Of a DNA stretch of 64,000 bases, positions 20,789 through 28,307 are shown in pieces (within the stretch, counting starts at the first letter, position 1; the number at the start of each line of letters is the position of its first letter). A program made the translations under genes and the position numbers. The notes beneath the pieces are model-generated. The model was not told where the DNA came from and made no database searches. It saw nothing but the letters and a program-made list of their open reading frames with translations. The DNA comes from Leptospira wolffii serovar Khorat str. Khorat-H2 (GTDB lineage Bacteria; Spirochaetota; Leptospiria; Leptospirales; Leptospiraceae): contig NZ_AKWX02000007.1 in assembly GCF_000306115.2 (NCBI RefSeq), positions 806,001 through 870,000 of the forward strand. Reading direction: 5' to 3'.

Positions 20789-21844
20789 ATGAAAGATCTG
20801 AGAGACAAATTAAGCTCCTTTCCTAAGGGAGAATTCCGTTCCGTTTACAAATCCTCCTTGCCGGAGATTGCGAAAGCCGGGCTTTTTTCCGCCCTGAACG
20901 GGGAAGGCTTTCGCTCTTTCCATGAAAAGCTGGTTCTATTGCCTTCCTTTCCGCACGGGGTGGGAGTCGGAGTGGGGCTTATGGCCCAAACCAATGTGGC
21001 TGGAAAAATCCTCCGATTTGTGACTGGCAAAGAGAAAGGGATCCATCCCAGCCCCGAGTCTTTGGAATTAGGAAAACAAATCTTAGATAGACTCGTAAAC
21101 GGTCATGAAATATTGGGTCTGGGGGTGAGCGAGCCCGGATGGATGGGAAAACTTACGAATCTTAAATCCACTGCATCTCGCGCGGCAAACGGAAACATCA
21201 TATTAACTTTTCATAAAGGGTTTGTGACGAATGGAGCCGATGCGGCCGGATTCCTGGTAGTCGCCCGTAAGGAAGAGGGAAATTTCGGCGTATTCTACGT
21301 TCCTAGAAATTCGGAAGGTCTGAAATTGGAAGAGTTTCATCTGGATTTCGCTCCCGAGGCCACTCATTGTAAGATCAGCGCCGAAAATTTGGAACTTCCT
21401 TCCCATTATGAATTCGTGGAGGATTATTCCAAATTCGGAGCGGACATCCATCTATCCGAAATGCTTTCCGCCGCGGTGTTATTCTGCGGAATGATTCGAA
21501 AGATCGTTTCCGATCTGAGCCAAGGACAGGAATCCAGGGAAAGGTTCTTCGTTTTGGGAAAACTTTGGGATCTAAGCGGTCTTCTATTCGGAAAATGTCT
21601 GGAGATCTCCGACAAAAAGGATAAGAATCCGGATTATAAAATCGAAGAGGATCATCCTTACGGATACGAAGCGATACTCGATGAATGTCTGAGCCTTCTG
21701 AAATCGATTCCGAATTTCGATGCGCAAAAGGAGTATCCGGATCTAGGATTATTCTCCTCCATCCATCCGGCACGTAGTCCCGTTTATGTAAAAAATAGGC
21801 TGAAGCAATCTAGGGAATGGAGAAAATTCGGATCCTTAAAATAA
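20789..21844 (+). CDS. Acyl-CoA dehydrogenase-like protein
   Basis: The central part of this 351-residue protein fits the acyl-CoA dehydrogenase middle domain: LGLGVSEPGW (the family's T/S-EP-x-x-G motif), LKSTASRAANGNIILTF, a KGFVTNGADAAGFLVVARK segment and VFYVPRNSEGLKL. The C-terminal helical domain is divergent and I cannot find the usual catalytic Glu or the FAD-binding arginine motif. It may be a degenerate or specialised member, perhaps using another acyl carrier or binding FAD without dehydrogenation. It follows uvrA by 41 bp and converges on the CDF gene with an 8-bp gap. Confidence 0.68.
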   Translation: MKDLRDKLSSFPKGEFRSVYKSSLPEIAKAGLFSALNGEGFRSFHEKLVLLPSFPHGVGVGVGLMAQTNVAGKILRFVTGKEKGIHPSPESLELGKQILDRLVNGHEILGLGVSEPGWMGKLTNLKSTASRAANGNIILTFHKGFVTNGADAAGFLVVARKEEGNFGVFYVPRNSEGLKLEEFHLDFAPEATHCKISAENLELPSHYEFVEDYSKFGADIHLSEMLSAAVLFCGMIRKIVSDLSQGQESRERFFVLGKLWDLSGLLFGKCLEISDKKDKNPDYKIEEDHPYGYEAILDECLSLLKSIPNFDAQKEYPDLGLFSSIHPARSPVYVKNRLKQSREWRKFGSLK

Positions 21845-21852
21845 AACCTTCT

Positions 21853-22878
21853 TCAGCGGGAAGAATGGTCCAAATGAGAATGGTCGTGAGTATGTTGGTG
21901 GTGTCCCCATTCTTCCGAACCGATATCGTGCAATGTTTTTGCCACGATTCCATCCAATATCTGCGCCGTTTTGGAATCTTCCAATTGGATATAGATTTGT
22001 TCGAATTTCCATTCTCCTCTTAAAATCGAATAAGCTTCCTGTAGAATTTTTTTCTGGTTCGCTCGATCGACGATTAGAATCCGAAAGGCACAGGCATGAA
22101 TACCTTTTGTAAGCGTCCATGTATGAGCGGAGAGTAATGCTTTGGTTCCCGGGATCGCTAAGATATCTTTTTGTAAATGATCCCACTCGTCACTCGTCGG
22201 AGAAGCTTCCAGAAGAATTGTGATACTTTCCTTTAGGATGCTACCGGCGGATTTCAGGATCACGAGAGAAAGAATCAGGCTAAGAATAGGATCCACCCAA
22301 TTCCAACCGGTGAAGCGAATGATAACCGCTCCCACAAGAACGGAAACTGTTCCCAATAGATCACTGAGTACATGTAGATAAGCGGAACGCAGATTGATAT
22401 TATTCTCCGCGATTCTACTCAATAATAGAACGGAAACCATATTGAACCCTATGGTTCCCAGACTGAAAATAAGCATGGAGTCGGGCAGGACTTCCACATG
22501 ATTCTTGAATCTTTCTATCGCTTCGAATATGATATAGACGGAAATCCCCGAAATAAGAAGTGAATTCAGGAAGGCTGCAAATACCTCCACTCGAAAGAAT
22601 CCGAAATTCATTTTGGGCGAGGGTTTTCGGTCCGCTATGAGTACGGCTGAAATGCTAAGAAGAAAAGCGAACGCATCCGAGATTACATGGCCTGCATCGG
22701 CAAGGAGCGCGAGACTCTTACTCTGAGAGGATCCGAAGATTTCCCAAAAGAAGATGATAAGTGAAAGAAAAAACGCGATGATTAGGGTCTTTACCGTTCC
22801 TTTCTTTCCAGGGCGAAGAATCGTCTGTCTGCCGAAAGGAAGGAAATCCGAATCGGAGTTTTTGTGTTCGATTTTCAA
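21853..22878 (-). CDS. Cation diffusion facilitator (zinc/cadmium exporter, CzcD/ZitB type)
   Basis: The 341-residue protein has six membrane helices with the CDF metal sites LLADAGHVISDAF (helix 2, HxxxD) and AYLHVLSDLLG (helix 5, HxxxD), marking a zinc-selective member, then a cytoplasmic domain and a histidine-rich end, GHHQHTHDHSHLDHSSR. CDF proteins export Zn2+ (and Cd2+/Co2+) using the proton gradient. It lies just downstream of the OmpA-domain gene (15 bp), in the same direction, so they are probably co-transcribed. Confidence 0.9.
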   Translation of the reverse strand: MKIEHKNSDSDFLPFGRQTILRPGKKGTVKTLIIAFFLSLIIFFWEIFGSSQSKSLALLADAGHVISDAFAFLLSISAVLIADRKPSPKMNFGFFRVEVFAAFLNSLLISGISVYIIFEAIERFKNHVEVLPDSMLIFSLGTIGFNMVSVLLLSRIAENNINLRSAYLHVLSDLLGTVSVLVGAVIIRFTGWNWVDPILSLILSLVILKSAGSILKESITILLEASPTSDEWDHLQKDILAIPGTKALLSAHTWTLTKGIHACAFRILIVDRANQKKILQEAYSILRGEWKFEQIYIQLEDSKTAQILDGIVAKTLHDIGSEEWGHHQHTHDHSHLDHSSR

Positions 22879-22893
22879 GGATGGACTCTTGCC

Positions 22894-23925
22894 TTAGTGA
22901 TTCTTTCCGCTTTGCGGTTCTAATACGATATCCACTCTTCGGTTAAGAGATCTGTTTTCCGCCGAATCGTTGGATACGATGGGTTGGTGCTCCCCGTAAC
23001 CTGCTACGGAGAAATGTCTCCCGTCCAATTTTTTACTCTCCAAAAGAAAACGCAGAACGGAAAGAGCTCTTTCCGAAGAGAGTTGCCAGTTGTCCTGGAA
23101 TTTCTTAGTACGAATGGGGATATTATCCGTATGACCCTCAACGATGATCAGGTTTCCGGGGTAATCCGCAAGGATTTCCTTAATCTTTTCCAAAGCGGGG
23201 AAGATCTGCTTCTTCAATTCCGCGGAACCGGAATCGAAGGAAATCTGATCGTCGATATTGATGACTAGACGGTTATGAAAACGTTTTACCCGGATCTGTC
23301 CTTTTGCGATCTCTCCCGAAAGTTTGGACTCCAACTCGTTTGCCTGTTCGGAAAGTCTGTCGAGCTCACGCTTTTGGTTCTCGCTTAGATTTTCCAGTTT
23401 AGAGATCTGGTCGTTCAGAGCTTGGATTCTCGCCTCGAGACCCGCGATTTTGGATTCGTAATCCCGCTTTTGCTCGTCCATTTTGCGGATGCAGCCGATT
23501 TTTTCCTTTTCTAGCTCGGATCGAAGTTCCGCGATGATGTCCTGGTATTTCTTGGATTGCTTCTCGTGCTCTTCGATCAGCTCTTTTTCTTTGTTACCGC
23601 TTTTGGTTTTGAGGACGGCAATCTGATTCTCTAAAGCCTTGTTTTGCTCCGCGTATAGATTCTTGTCTTTTTCCCGGAAACTTTTTTCCTGAGCAAGCTG
23701 CTCCTCCAGAGTTTGGATCCTTCCGTCCAGAGCGAGTTTTTCTTTCTTAGAATTTTCCGACTCGTTTCTATAACGGAGACGGAGGGAATCCAACTCTAAT
23801 TCCAAAGTTACCTTCTCGTTATACAGCTTGTTGTATTCCCAAGGAAAATAAAAGACGTCGGCGGAGACGGGGAGGGCTGAGGACAGAAGAAAAAAGGCGA
23901 GAAGTCGGAAATGGATCTGTTTCAT
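22894..23925 (-). CDS. OmpA-domain coiled-coil envelope protein
   Basis: The 343-residue protein begins with a signal peptide (MKQIHFRLLAFFLLSSALPVSA), continues with about 180 residues of charged heptad-like sequence (long coiled coil, residues 35-215), and ends in an OmpA/MotB peptidoglycan-binding domain with IIVEGHTDNIPI, the NWQLSSERALSVLRFL helix and SVAGYGEHQPIVSND...NRRVDI. The coiled coil probably spans the periplasm while the OmpA domain binds peptidoglycan; there is no outer-membrane barrel. Similar proteins occur beside flagellar or cell-shape genes, but here the partner is the zinc exporter. Confidence 0.85.
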   Translation of the reverse strand: MKQIHFRLLAFFLLSSALPVSADVFYFPWEYNKLYNEKVTLELELDSLRLRYRNESENSKKEKLALDGRIQTLEEQLAQEKSFREKDKNLYAEQNKALENQIAVLKTKSGNKEKELIEEHEKQSKKYQDIIAELRSELEKEKIGCIRKMDEQKRDYESKIAGLEARIQALNDQISKLENLSENQKRELDRLSEQANELESKLSGEIAKGQIRVKRFHNRLVINIDDQISFDSGSAELKKQIFPALEKIKEILADYPGNLIIVEGHTDNIPIRTKKFQDNWQLSSERALSVLRFLLESKKLDGRHFSVAGYGEHQPIVSNDSAENRSLNRRVDIVLEPQSGKNH

Positions 23926-24063
23926 AGTCGAATAGCGGGGTTAAGGTTCTATTCCTTAGGCTTCGGGCCCCCCGTCAAATGAAAAACTCCGGGGTCGAAA
24001 TTCAGGAAATTCATTGAACGAGAATATTCAGGATGAATTCTGTCGAAATGGGGAGGAACCTCT

Positions 24064-25458
24064 GTGGAAGATAAAAATACCTCAAAGGAAGCGCTTTCCT
24101 TAAAGTCTCAGCCCCAATCCGGCGATTGGATGGAGTTCTTTTCGGAAAAGATCGAAAAGAAGGACACGGAGTTCCTGCTCGCTTTCACCTCCGCGAATCA
24201 CCCAGCGGATATCGCAGAAGTCCTGGAAAAATTGGACATAGAGGACGCATTCTACGTCTTCAAACTCTGTGATTCAGAACAGCAATCCATGATTCTCGTA
24301 GAGTTCGACGAGGAATTGCAGGCGGACCTCATCTCCCGTCTGAATATGAAAGAAATTTCTCCTATCGTGGAGAATTTGGAAACGGACGAAGTAACCAATC
24401 TTATCTCCGAAATCCCCAAGGAAAAAGCGGAGGAAATCCTGAATTCCTTGGACAAGGAAGATTCTTCCCAAATCCGAAAACAATTGAATTTCCGGGAGTA
24501 TACCGCCGGACGTCTGATGACCACCGAATTTGCCGCGGCCTTCGAATTCGATACGGTTCGAAAAGCGATCATCAAACTCAGAAGAGTGGCAAAAGAGACG
24601 GATGATATCTATCTACTCTATGTCACGGATGCGGAGAATCACTTAACCGGATTTATCAAATTAAAGGACCTATTTCTTGCGCCCCTCAACCAAAAGGTGA
24701 GTCGTCTCGTTAAGGAGGAAGTATTCTCCATCCATTACGATACGGACCAGGAAGAAGTGGCGAGAATGTTCCGTAAATACGACCTGGTTTCGGCGGCGGT
24801 TGTGGACGATCTCAACCGGATCATCGGACGAATCACCGTAGACGATATCCTGGACATCGTCCAAGAAGAGGCGTCCGAGGACATCTTGAGGATGGGGGGG
24901 GTCTCAGAAGAAGAAAGACTTAACACTTCCATTTGGGATTCCATTCGCCGCCGCTTGGTATGGCTATTCGTAAATTTAGGAACTGCGACCATTGCTTCTA
25001 CGACTGTTTCCTTTTTCGAGGATACGATTCATAACGTTGTGTTCCTGGCGGCACTCATGCCTATCGTCGCCGGAATGGGAGGAAACGCAGGAACCCAGGC
25101 CATTACGGTGGTCGTTCGAAATATCGCTACCGGAGATTTGAATTCCGCCAACTGGATCGTTGCGTTTCGCAAGGAAAGTCTAATCGGAATCATTAACGGA
25201 CTCACCTTGGGCTCCATTACCGGCCTTGCGGTTTATTTTTTCTGGGGAAAACCGGCCTTAGCGATTGTTATCTTTTTAGCTATGTTAGCGAATCTGATCC
25301 TTGCGGCTATCGTAGGTGCCTGCATTCCAATGGCTTTGAAAGTGTTAAGGATCGACCCGGCGATCGCTTCCTCTATCTTTGTTACTATGACCACGGATAC
25401 TTTCGGGTTTTTCTGTTTTCTAGGTTTGGCTACGTTATTCTTACAATATTTGGTTTAG
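24064..25458 (+). CDS. mgtE: Magnesium transporter MgtE
   Basis: The 464-residue channel has the MgtE N-terminal superhelix (about residues 25-140), two CBS domains (GRLMTTEFAAAF to about 275, including VDDILDIVQEE) and five membrane helices with the pore motif PIVAGMGGNAGTQAITVVVR. MgtE passes Mg2+ and is gated by Mg2+ bound to the CBS/N domains. The start is GTG at 24064 after GGGGAGG. No M-box leader is visible in the 138-bp upstream gap. The lipoprotein gene 48 bp downstream is in the same direction. Confidence 0.95.
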   Translation: MEDKNTSKEALSLKSQPQSGDWMEFFSEKIEKKDTEFLLAFTSANHPADIAEVLEKLDIEDAFYVFKLCDSEQQSMILVEFDEELQADLISRLNMKEISPIVENLETDEVTNLISEIPKEKAEEILNSLDKEDSSQIRKQLNFREYTAGRLMTTEFAAAFEFDTVRKAIIKLRRVAKETDDIYLLYVTDAENHLTGFIKLKDLFLAPLNQKVSRLVKEEVFSIHYDTDQEEVARMFRKYDLVSAAVVDDLNRIIGRITVDDILDIVQEEASEDILRMGGVSEEERLNTSIWDSIRRRLVWLFVNLGTATIASTTVSFFEDTIHNVVFLAALMPIVAGMGGNAGTQAITVVVRNIATGDLNSANWIVAFRKESLIGIINGLTLGSITGLAVYFFWGKPALAIVIFLAMLANLILAAIVGACIPMALKVLRIDPAIASSIFVTMTTDTFGFFCFLGLATLFLQYLV

Positions 25459-25506
25459 ATGAAAATTACATTCATCGAATTAATATAAGTGCTTAAGGAG
25501 TTTTGG

Positions 25507-26139
25507 ATGATTCGTTTTCAGGTCACGATTGCGGCCTTTTTGGTGTTCTTATTCTGCTTGGTTACAAGCTGTGCGACGACCTCCGGAGAAGCAGGGCCGG
25601 AAGTTCTCAAAGGGGAAGCGGTTCCAAATCCCGGCGGAGAAAGTGAGGCGGTTATAAACGAGGACGGAGATGAGGTGAAAATCACAACCTTAGATCCCGC
25701 ATTCTTCCAAGCAGCCTCCAAGGATAAGGAAGAATATTTCCGGGTATTTATCACCAGCGAGTCTTATAAAGTAAGGCAGATCCGAGGAGCTAAATACATT
25801 CGCCGCAAAGTGGATAAGGGAGGAGATGCTCTTATCAGCGAGGAATTGGTGAAATACAATAAGATCAATTATTCGGACGATGGAATCATCATAGTAATCC
25901 TAAACGGAAACACCGGAGCCGTGGAAACGATTCGTTTCAATACCCGGGTTCCTCGCATCAACGATTTGGCCAAGATTATACAGAACGACGTTACTCGCTG
26001 GTCTATGGAGCATTCCGAAGAAAAGCCAGTCGTTACCAAATACCAGATCTTCTATTCCATCAAATTGGAAAACAAAAGCGGTATTACGCGAGATAATGTG
26101 AAGGATGAGCTCAAGAAAGAGGTCATTAAGAGAAAATAA
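25507..26139 (+). CDS. Lipoprotein of unknown function
   Basis: The 210-residue product has a signal peptide II, MIRFQVTIAAFLVFLFCLVTSC, with a lipidated Cys at 22. The mature part starts with a flexible acidic stretch and continues with a compact domain rich in charged residues; two stretches, RVFITSESYKVRQIRGAKYI and GIIIVILNGNTGAVETIRF, look like beta hairpins. I do not recognise the family. The ATG at 25507 is supported by AAGGAG 6 bases upstream; a GTG at 25489 lies before that site. It probably shares a transcript with mgtE. Confidence 0.75.
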   Translation: MIRFQVTIAAFLVFLFCLVTSCATTSGEAGPEVLKGEAVPNPGGESEAVINEDGDEVKITTLDPAFFQAASKDKEEYFRVFITSESYKVRQIRGAKYIRRKVDKGGDALISEELVKYNKINYSDDGIIIVILNGNTGAVETIRFNTRVPRINDLAKIIQNDVTRWSMEHSEEKPVVTKYQIFYSIKLENKSGITRDNVKDELKKEVIKRK

Positions 26140-26152
26140 TCTCTTTACAATC

Positions 26153-26518
26153 TTAAAAATGATTCTGGATTAAATTCTGTAGCTTGTGTATTTCCAAAGG
26201 CTTTACGAAATACGCAAGCGGTTTGGTTTGAGAAGCTCGTTCCCGAGTTCGAGAATCCTGGTAACCTGTTAAGAAAATAATCGGTATATCGGACTCTTCC
26301 TTGATCTCCGAGGCCGCGGTGATTCCGTCCATATCACCGGAAAGAGTGATATCCATTAGGATCAGATCCGGTCTTACATCCGATTTCGCAAGTCGAACAG
26401 CGTCTTCTCCGGAAGTGGCCAAATCCAAAACATTGCATCCGATTTTTTCCAATTCCCTTTTCACGAGCATTGCTGTGATGACCTCGTCCTCTACCAAAAG
26501 CACTTTCAAACCTTCCAA
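26153..26518 (-). CDS. Single-domain response regulator
   Basis: The 121-residue receiver domain has the full set of catalytic residues: acidic pair E10-D11, phospho-acceptor D56 in LILMDITL, T84 in IFLTGY and K106 in YFVKPLE. There is no output domain, so it must act by binding another protein or passing the phosphate on. Its start is 4 bp after the stop of the MASE3 kinase gene, which makes that kinase the obvious partner. The family is similar to the receivers that accompany HisKA_2/HWE kinases. Confidence 0.92.
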   Translation of the reverse strand: MEGLKVLLVEDEVITAMLVKRELEKIGCNVLDLATSGEDAVRLAKSDVRPDLILMDITLSGDMDGITAASEIKEESDIPIIFLTGYQDSRTRERASQTKPLAYFVKPLEIHKLQNLIQNHF

Positions 26519-26522
26519 TTAT

Positions 26523-28064
26523 TTAAACACGCTTCCTATAGATTTGCTTCGGGAAATCGATTTCGCAACGGAATCCGGGGCCGGAAAGAAGGCTAAGCTT
26601 GCCAGAAAGTTGGCTTTCGGCAATACCTCGGATAAGTTGCATTCCGAAGGAATCGTTCTTTTTGAAATCGTAATCCTTAGGCAATCCGATTCCATTGTCG
26701 GTATATTTCAAAACAAATCTATCTTCGTCTCTTTGGAAGAATAAAATCTGGATCCGAATCGAATCCGGAGCGGTAAAAGCGTGTTGGAGTGTATTGGACA
26801 GGAGTTCCGAAAGAATCAGGCCTATGGGTATAGCCACATCCATAAGTATTCTCTTGTCTTCCACTTCCATATCCAGAGAAACGTAAGTCAGTTTCTCTTC
26901 TTTCTTTTGTAGTACGTAGCTGGACAATTCCGAGATATATTGCCGCGCAGAAACGGAGGACAAATCTTTTTCTGCGAAAAGCAAACGATGTACAAGAGAG
27001 ATCGCTTGGATTCTATCTTGGGTTCTATCCACAAGCAATCTAAGTTCCGAATTCTCAGGATCTCTTTCCGCTTGGAGCGAGATGAGACTTCCCACTACTT
27101 GTAGATTATTGTTGGAACGATGGTATACTTCTCGGACTAATCCCTCTTTTTCAGTCAAAGAACGTGTCAGGTCGTTTCTTGCTTTCTCATGCTCGTGAAT
27201 CTCAACTCTCAGACGTTCATTCGTCTCCAGAATCTTTTCGTAAGGTTTATTTACGGAGGATATGAATACTCCGCGGTAAATAAGGCAGAATGCGATGATC
27301 TTATAGAGGTGTCCTATGACGTTATACACATCGAAAACGGTGCTGTATAACGCGAAAACCGTTTCGCTGAAAATGCAGAATATGAATGCGTAGAGGTAAT
27401 TCTTAGTGGAAGCCCATCCATACTTAGGAATTCTAAATGCGTAGGCGATAAAGGAAAGAATGAGAAAAATGATGATTACGTATTCCGAGACTTTCTTGAA
27501 TTGAGTGAGTCCGACTTCCGGCAAGTAAGTAGCGGGGAGAATTTGCGGAAATAGATTCACGGAAACAAAAGCGAAGGCGGAGACAAAAATCGGAAAAATC
27601 ACGAATGCCCTACCGTAAGCTCCCGATCCTTTTCTGTTATCTATGAATGCGCTCGCTAAGAAAGAGAATGCGGAGAAGAATCGAACTACGATCCAGAATT
27701 GCGTGGATTTATTCGGAGAATTCGGAGTCAGAAAATCGGGCATCCCGGAATAGCCCAGCATATGCATTAAATCTATGAAGCCGATTCCTAAAAAACAGGT
27801 CCCTAAGAATAAGGTATGTCTATCTCTACTCTGCGTGTAGGTAAACCATCCCACCCCGAATATGGACATGGAAACGATTACACTGAATAATTCCGCGATA
27901 TTGTGAAAGAGTAGATAAGGTGGAATCTCGGATTCGAAGTACAGGGAAGAATGGAAAATCTGGATCAGTAGGATAGGTAAAAGCGCCGAGAAAAATACGG
28001 TCCCTAAAGCCAGAGGACTTCCCTTAGAATCTATGACTTCCCGATCCATTTCCCGATTTCCCAT
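26523..28064 (-). CDS. MASE3-type membrane histidine kinase (HisKA_2 family)
   Basis: The 513-residue kinase has a MASE3-like membrane sensor of about seven helices (residues 18-265, with the typical LFHNIAELFSVIVSMSIFG and the FIDLMHMLGYSGMP loop), a short coiled-coil linker, a HisKA_2 phospho-acceptor domain with H315 in EVYHRSNNNLQVV, and an HATPase domain (LSELLSNTLQHAF as N-box, YTDNGIGLP as G1, FGMQLI as G2). No extracytoplasmic domain is present, so the signal is probably in the membrane. An ATG at 28049 is a possible alternative start. The response regulator follows within 4 bp. Upstream lie two hairpins and the cytolysin-like gene. Confidence 0.88.
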   Translation of the reverse strand: MGNREMDREVIDSKGSPLALGTVFFSALLPILLIQIFHSSLYFESEIPPYLLFHNIAELFSVIVSMSIFGVGWFTYTQSRDRHTLFLGTCFLGIGFIDLMHMLGYSGMPDFLTPNSPNKSTQFWIVVRFFSAFSFLASAFIDNRKGSGAYGRAFVIFPIFVSAFAFVSVNLFPQILPATYLPEVGLTQFKKVSEYVIIIFLILSFIAYAFRIPKYGWASTKNYLYAFIFCIFSETVFALYSTVFDVYNVIGHLYKIIAFCLIYRGVFISSVNKPYEKILETNERLRVEIHEHEKARNDLTRSLTEKEGLVREVYHRSNNNLQVVGSLISLQAERDPENSELRLLVDRTQDRIQAISLVHRLLFAEKDLSSVSARQYISELSSYVLQKKEEKLTYVSLDMEVEDKRILMDVAIPIGLILSELLSNTLQHAFTAPDSIRIQILFFQRDEDRFVLKYTDNGIGLPKDYDFKKNDSFGMQLIRGIAESQLSGKLSLLSGPGFRCEIDFPKQIYRKRV

Positions 28065-28161
28065 TTAAGCACATTTCTATCTGTCACGGTAAAGGAATGA
28101 CTCGGCGATTCCTTCTGAATCAATAGACGATAACGATTGGAGACAAACGTTTCCGAATTTC

Positions 28162-28192
28162 CGCCCAAATCCCACGTAAGCGCATTTGGGCG
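28162..28192 (-). other. Hairpin in the leader of the MASE3 kinase gene
   Basis: CGCCCAAAT and ATTTGGGCG pair over 9 bp around a 13-base loop; flanking CCGAA/TTCGG can lengthen the structure. It sits about 100 bp before the kinase start, on the transcript side of that gene, with no T-run. Confidence 0.35.
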
Positions 28193-28269
28193 TAACGTTA
28201 GATTTCGGTCATTCCATTCTTAGGGACAAGAAAAGATAGCCAAATTGACAAATATCAAGAGGGGAGAGT

Positions 28270-28297
28270 TCTTACCCGGAAATGGATCCGGGTAAGA
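28270..28297 (-). terminator. Strong hairpin after the cytolysin-like gene
   Basis: TCTTACCCGGA and TCCGGGTAAGA form a perfect 11-bp stem with a 6-base loop, 10 bases past the stop of the cytolysin-like gene on the minus strand. There is no clear T-run after it, so it may end the transcript with help or protect its 3' end. Confidence 0.55.
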
Positions 28298-28307
28298 GAG
28301 AATGGTT

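Noticed and set aside
23926..24063. M-box magnesium riboswitch before mgtE
   Set aside because: The gap is only 138 bp and I find none of the expected conserved stems or loop sequences.
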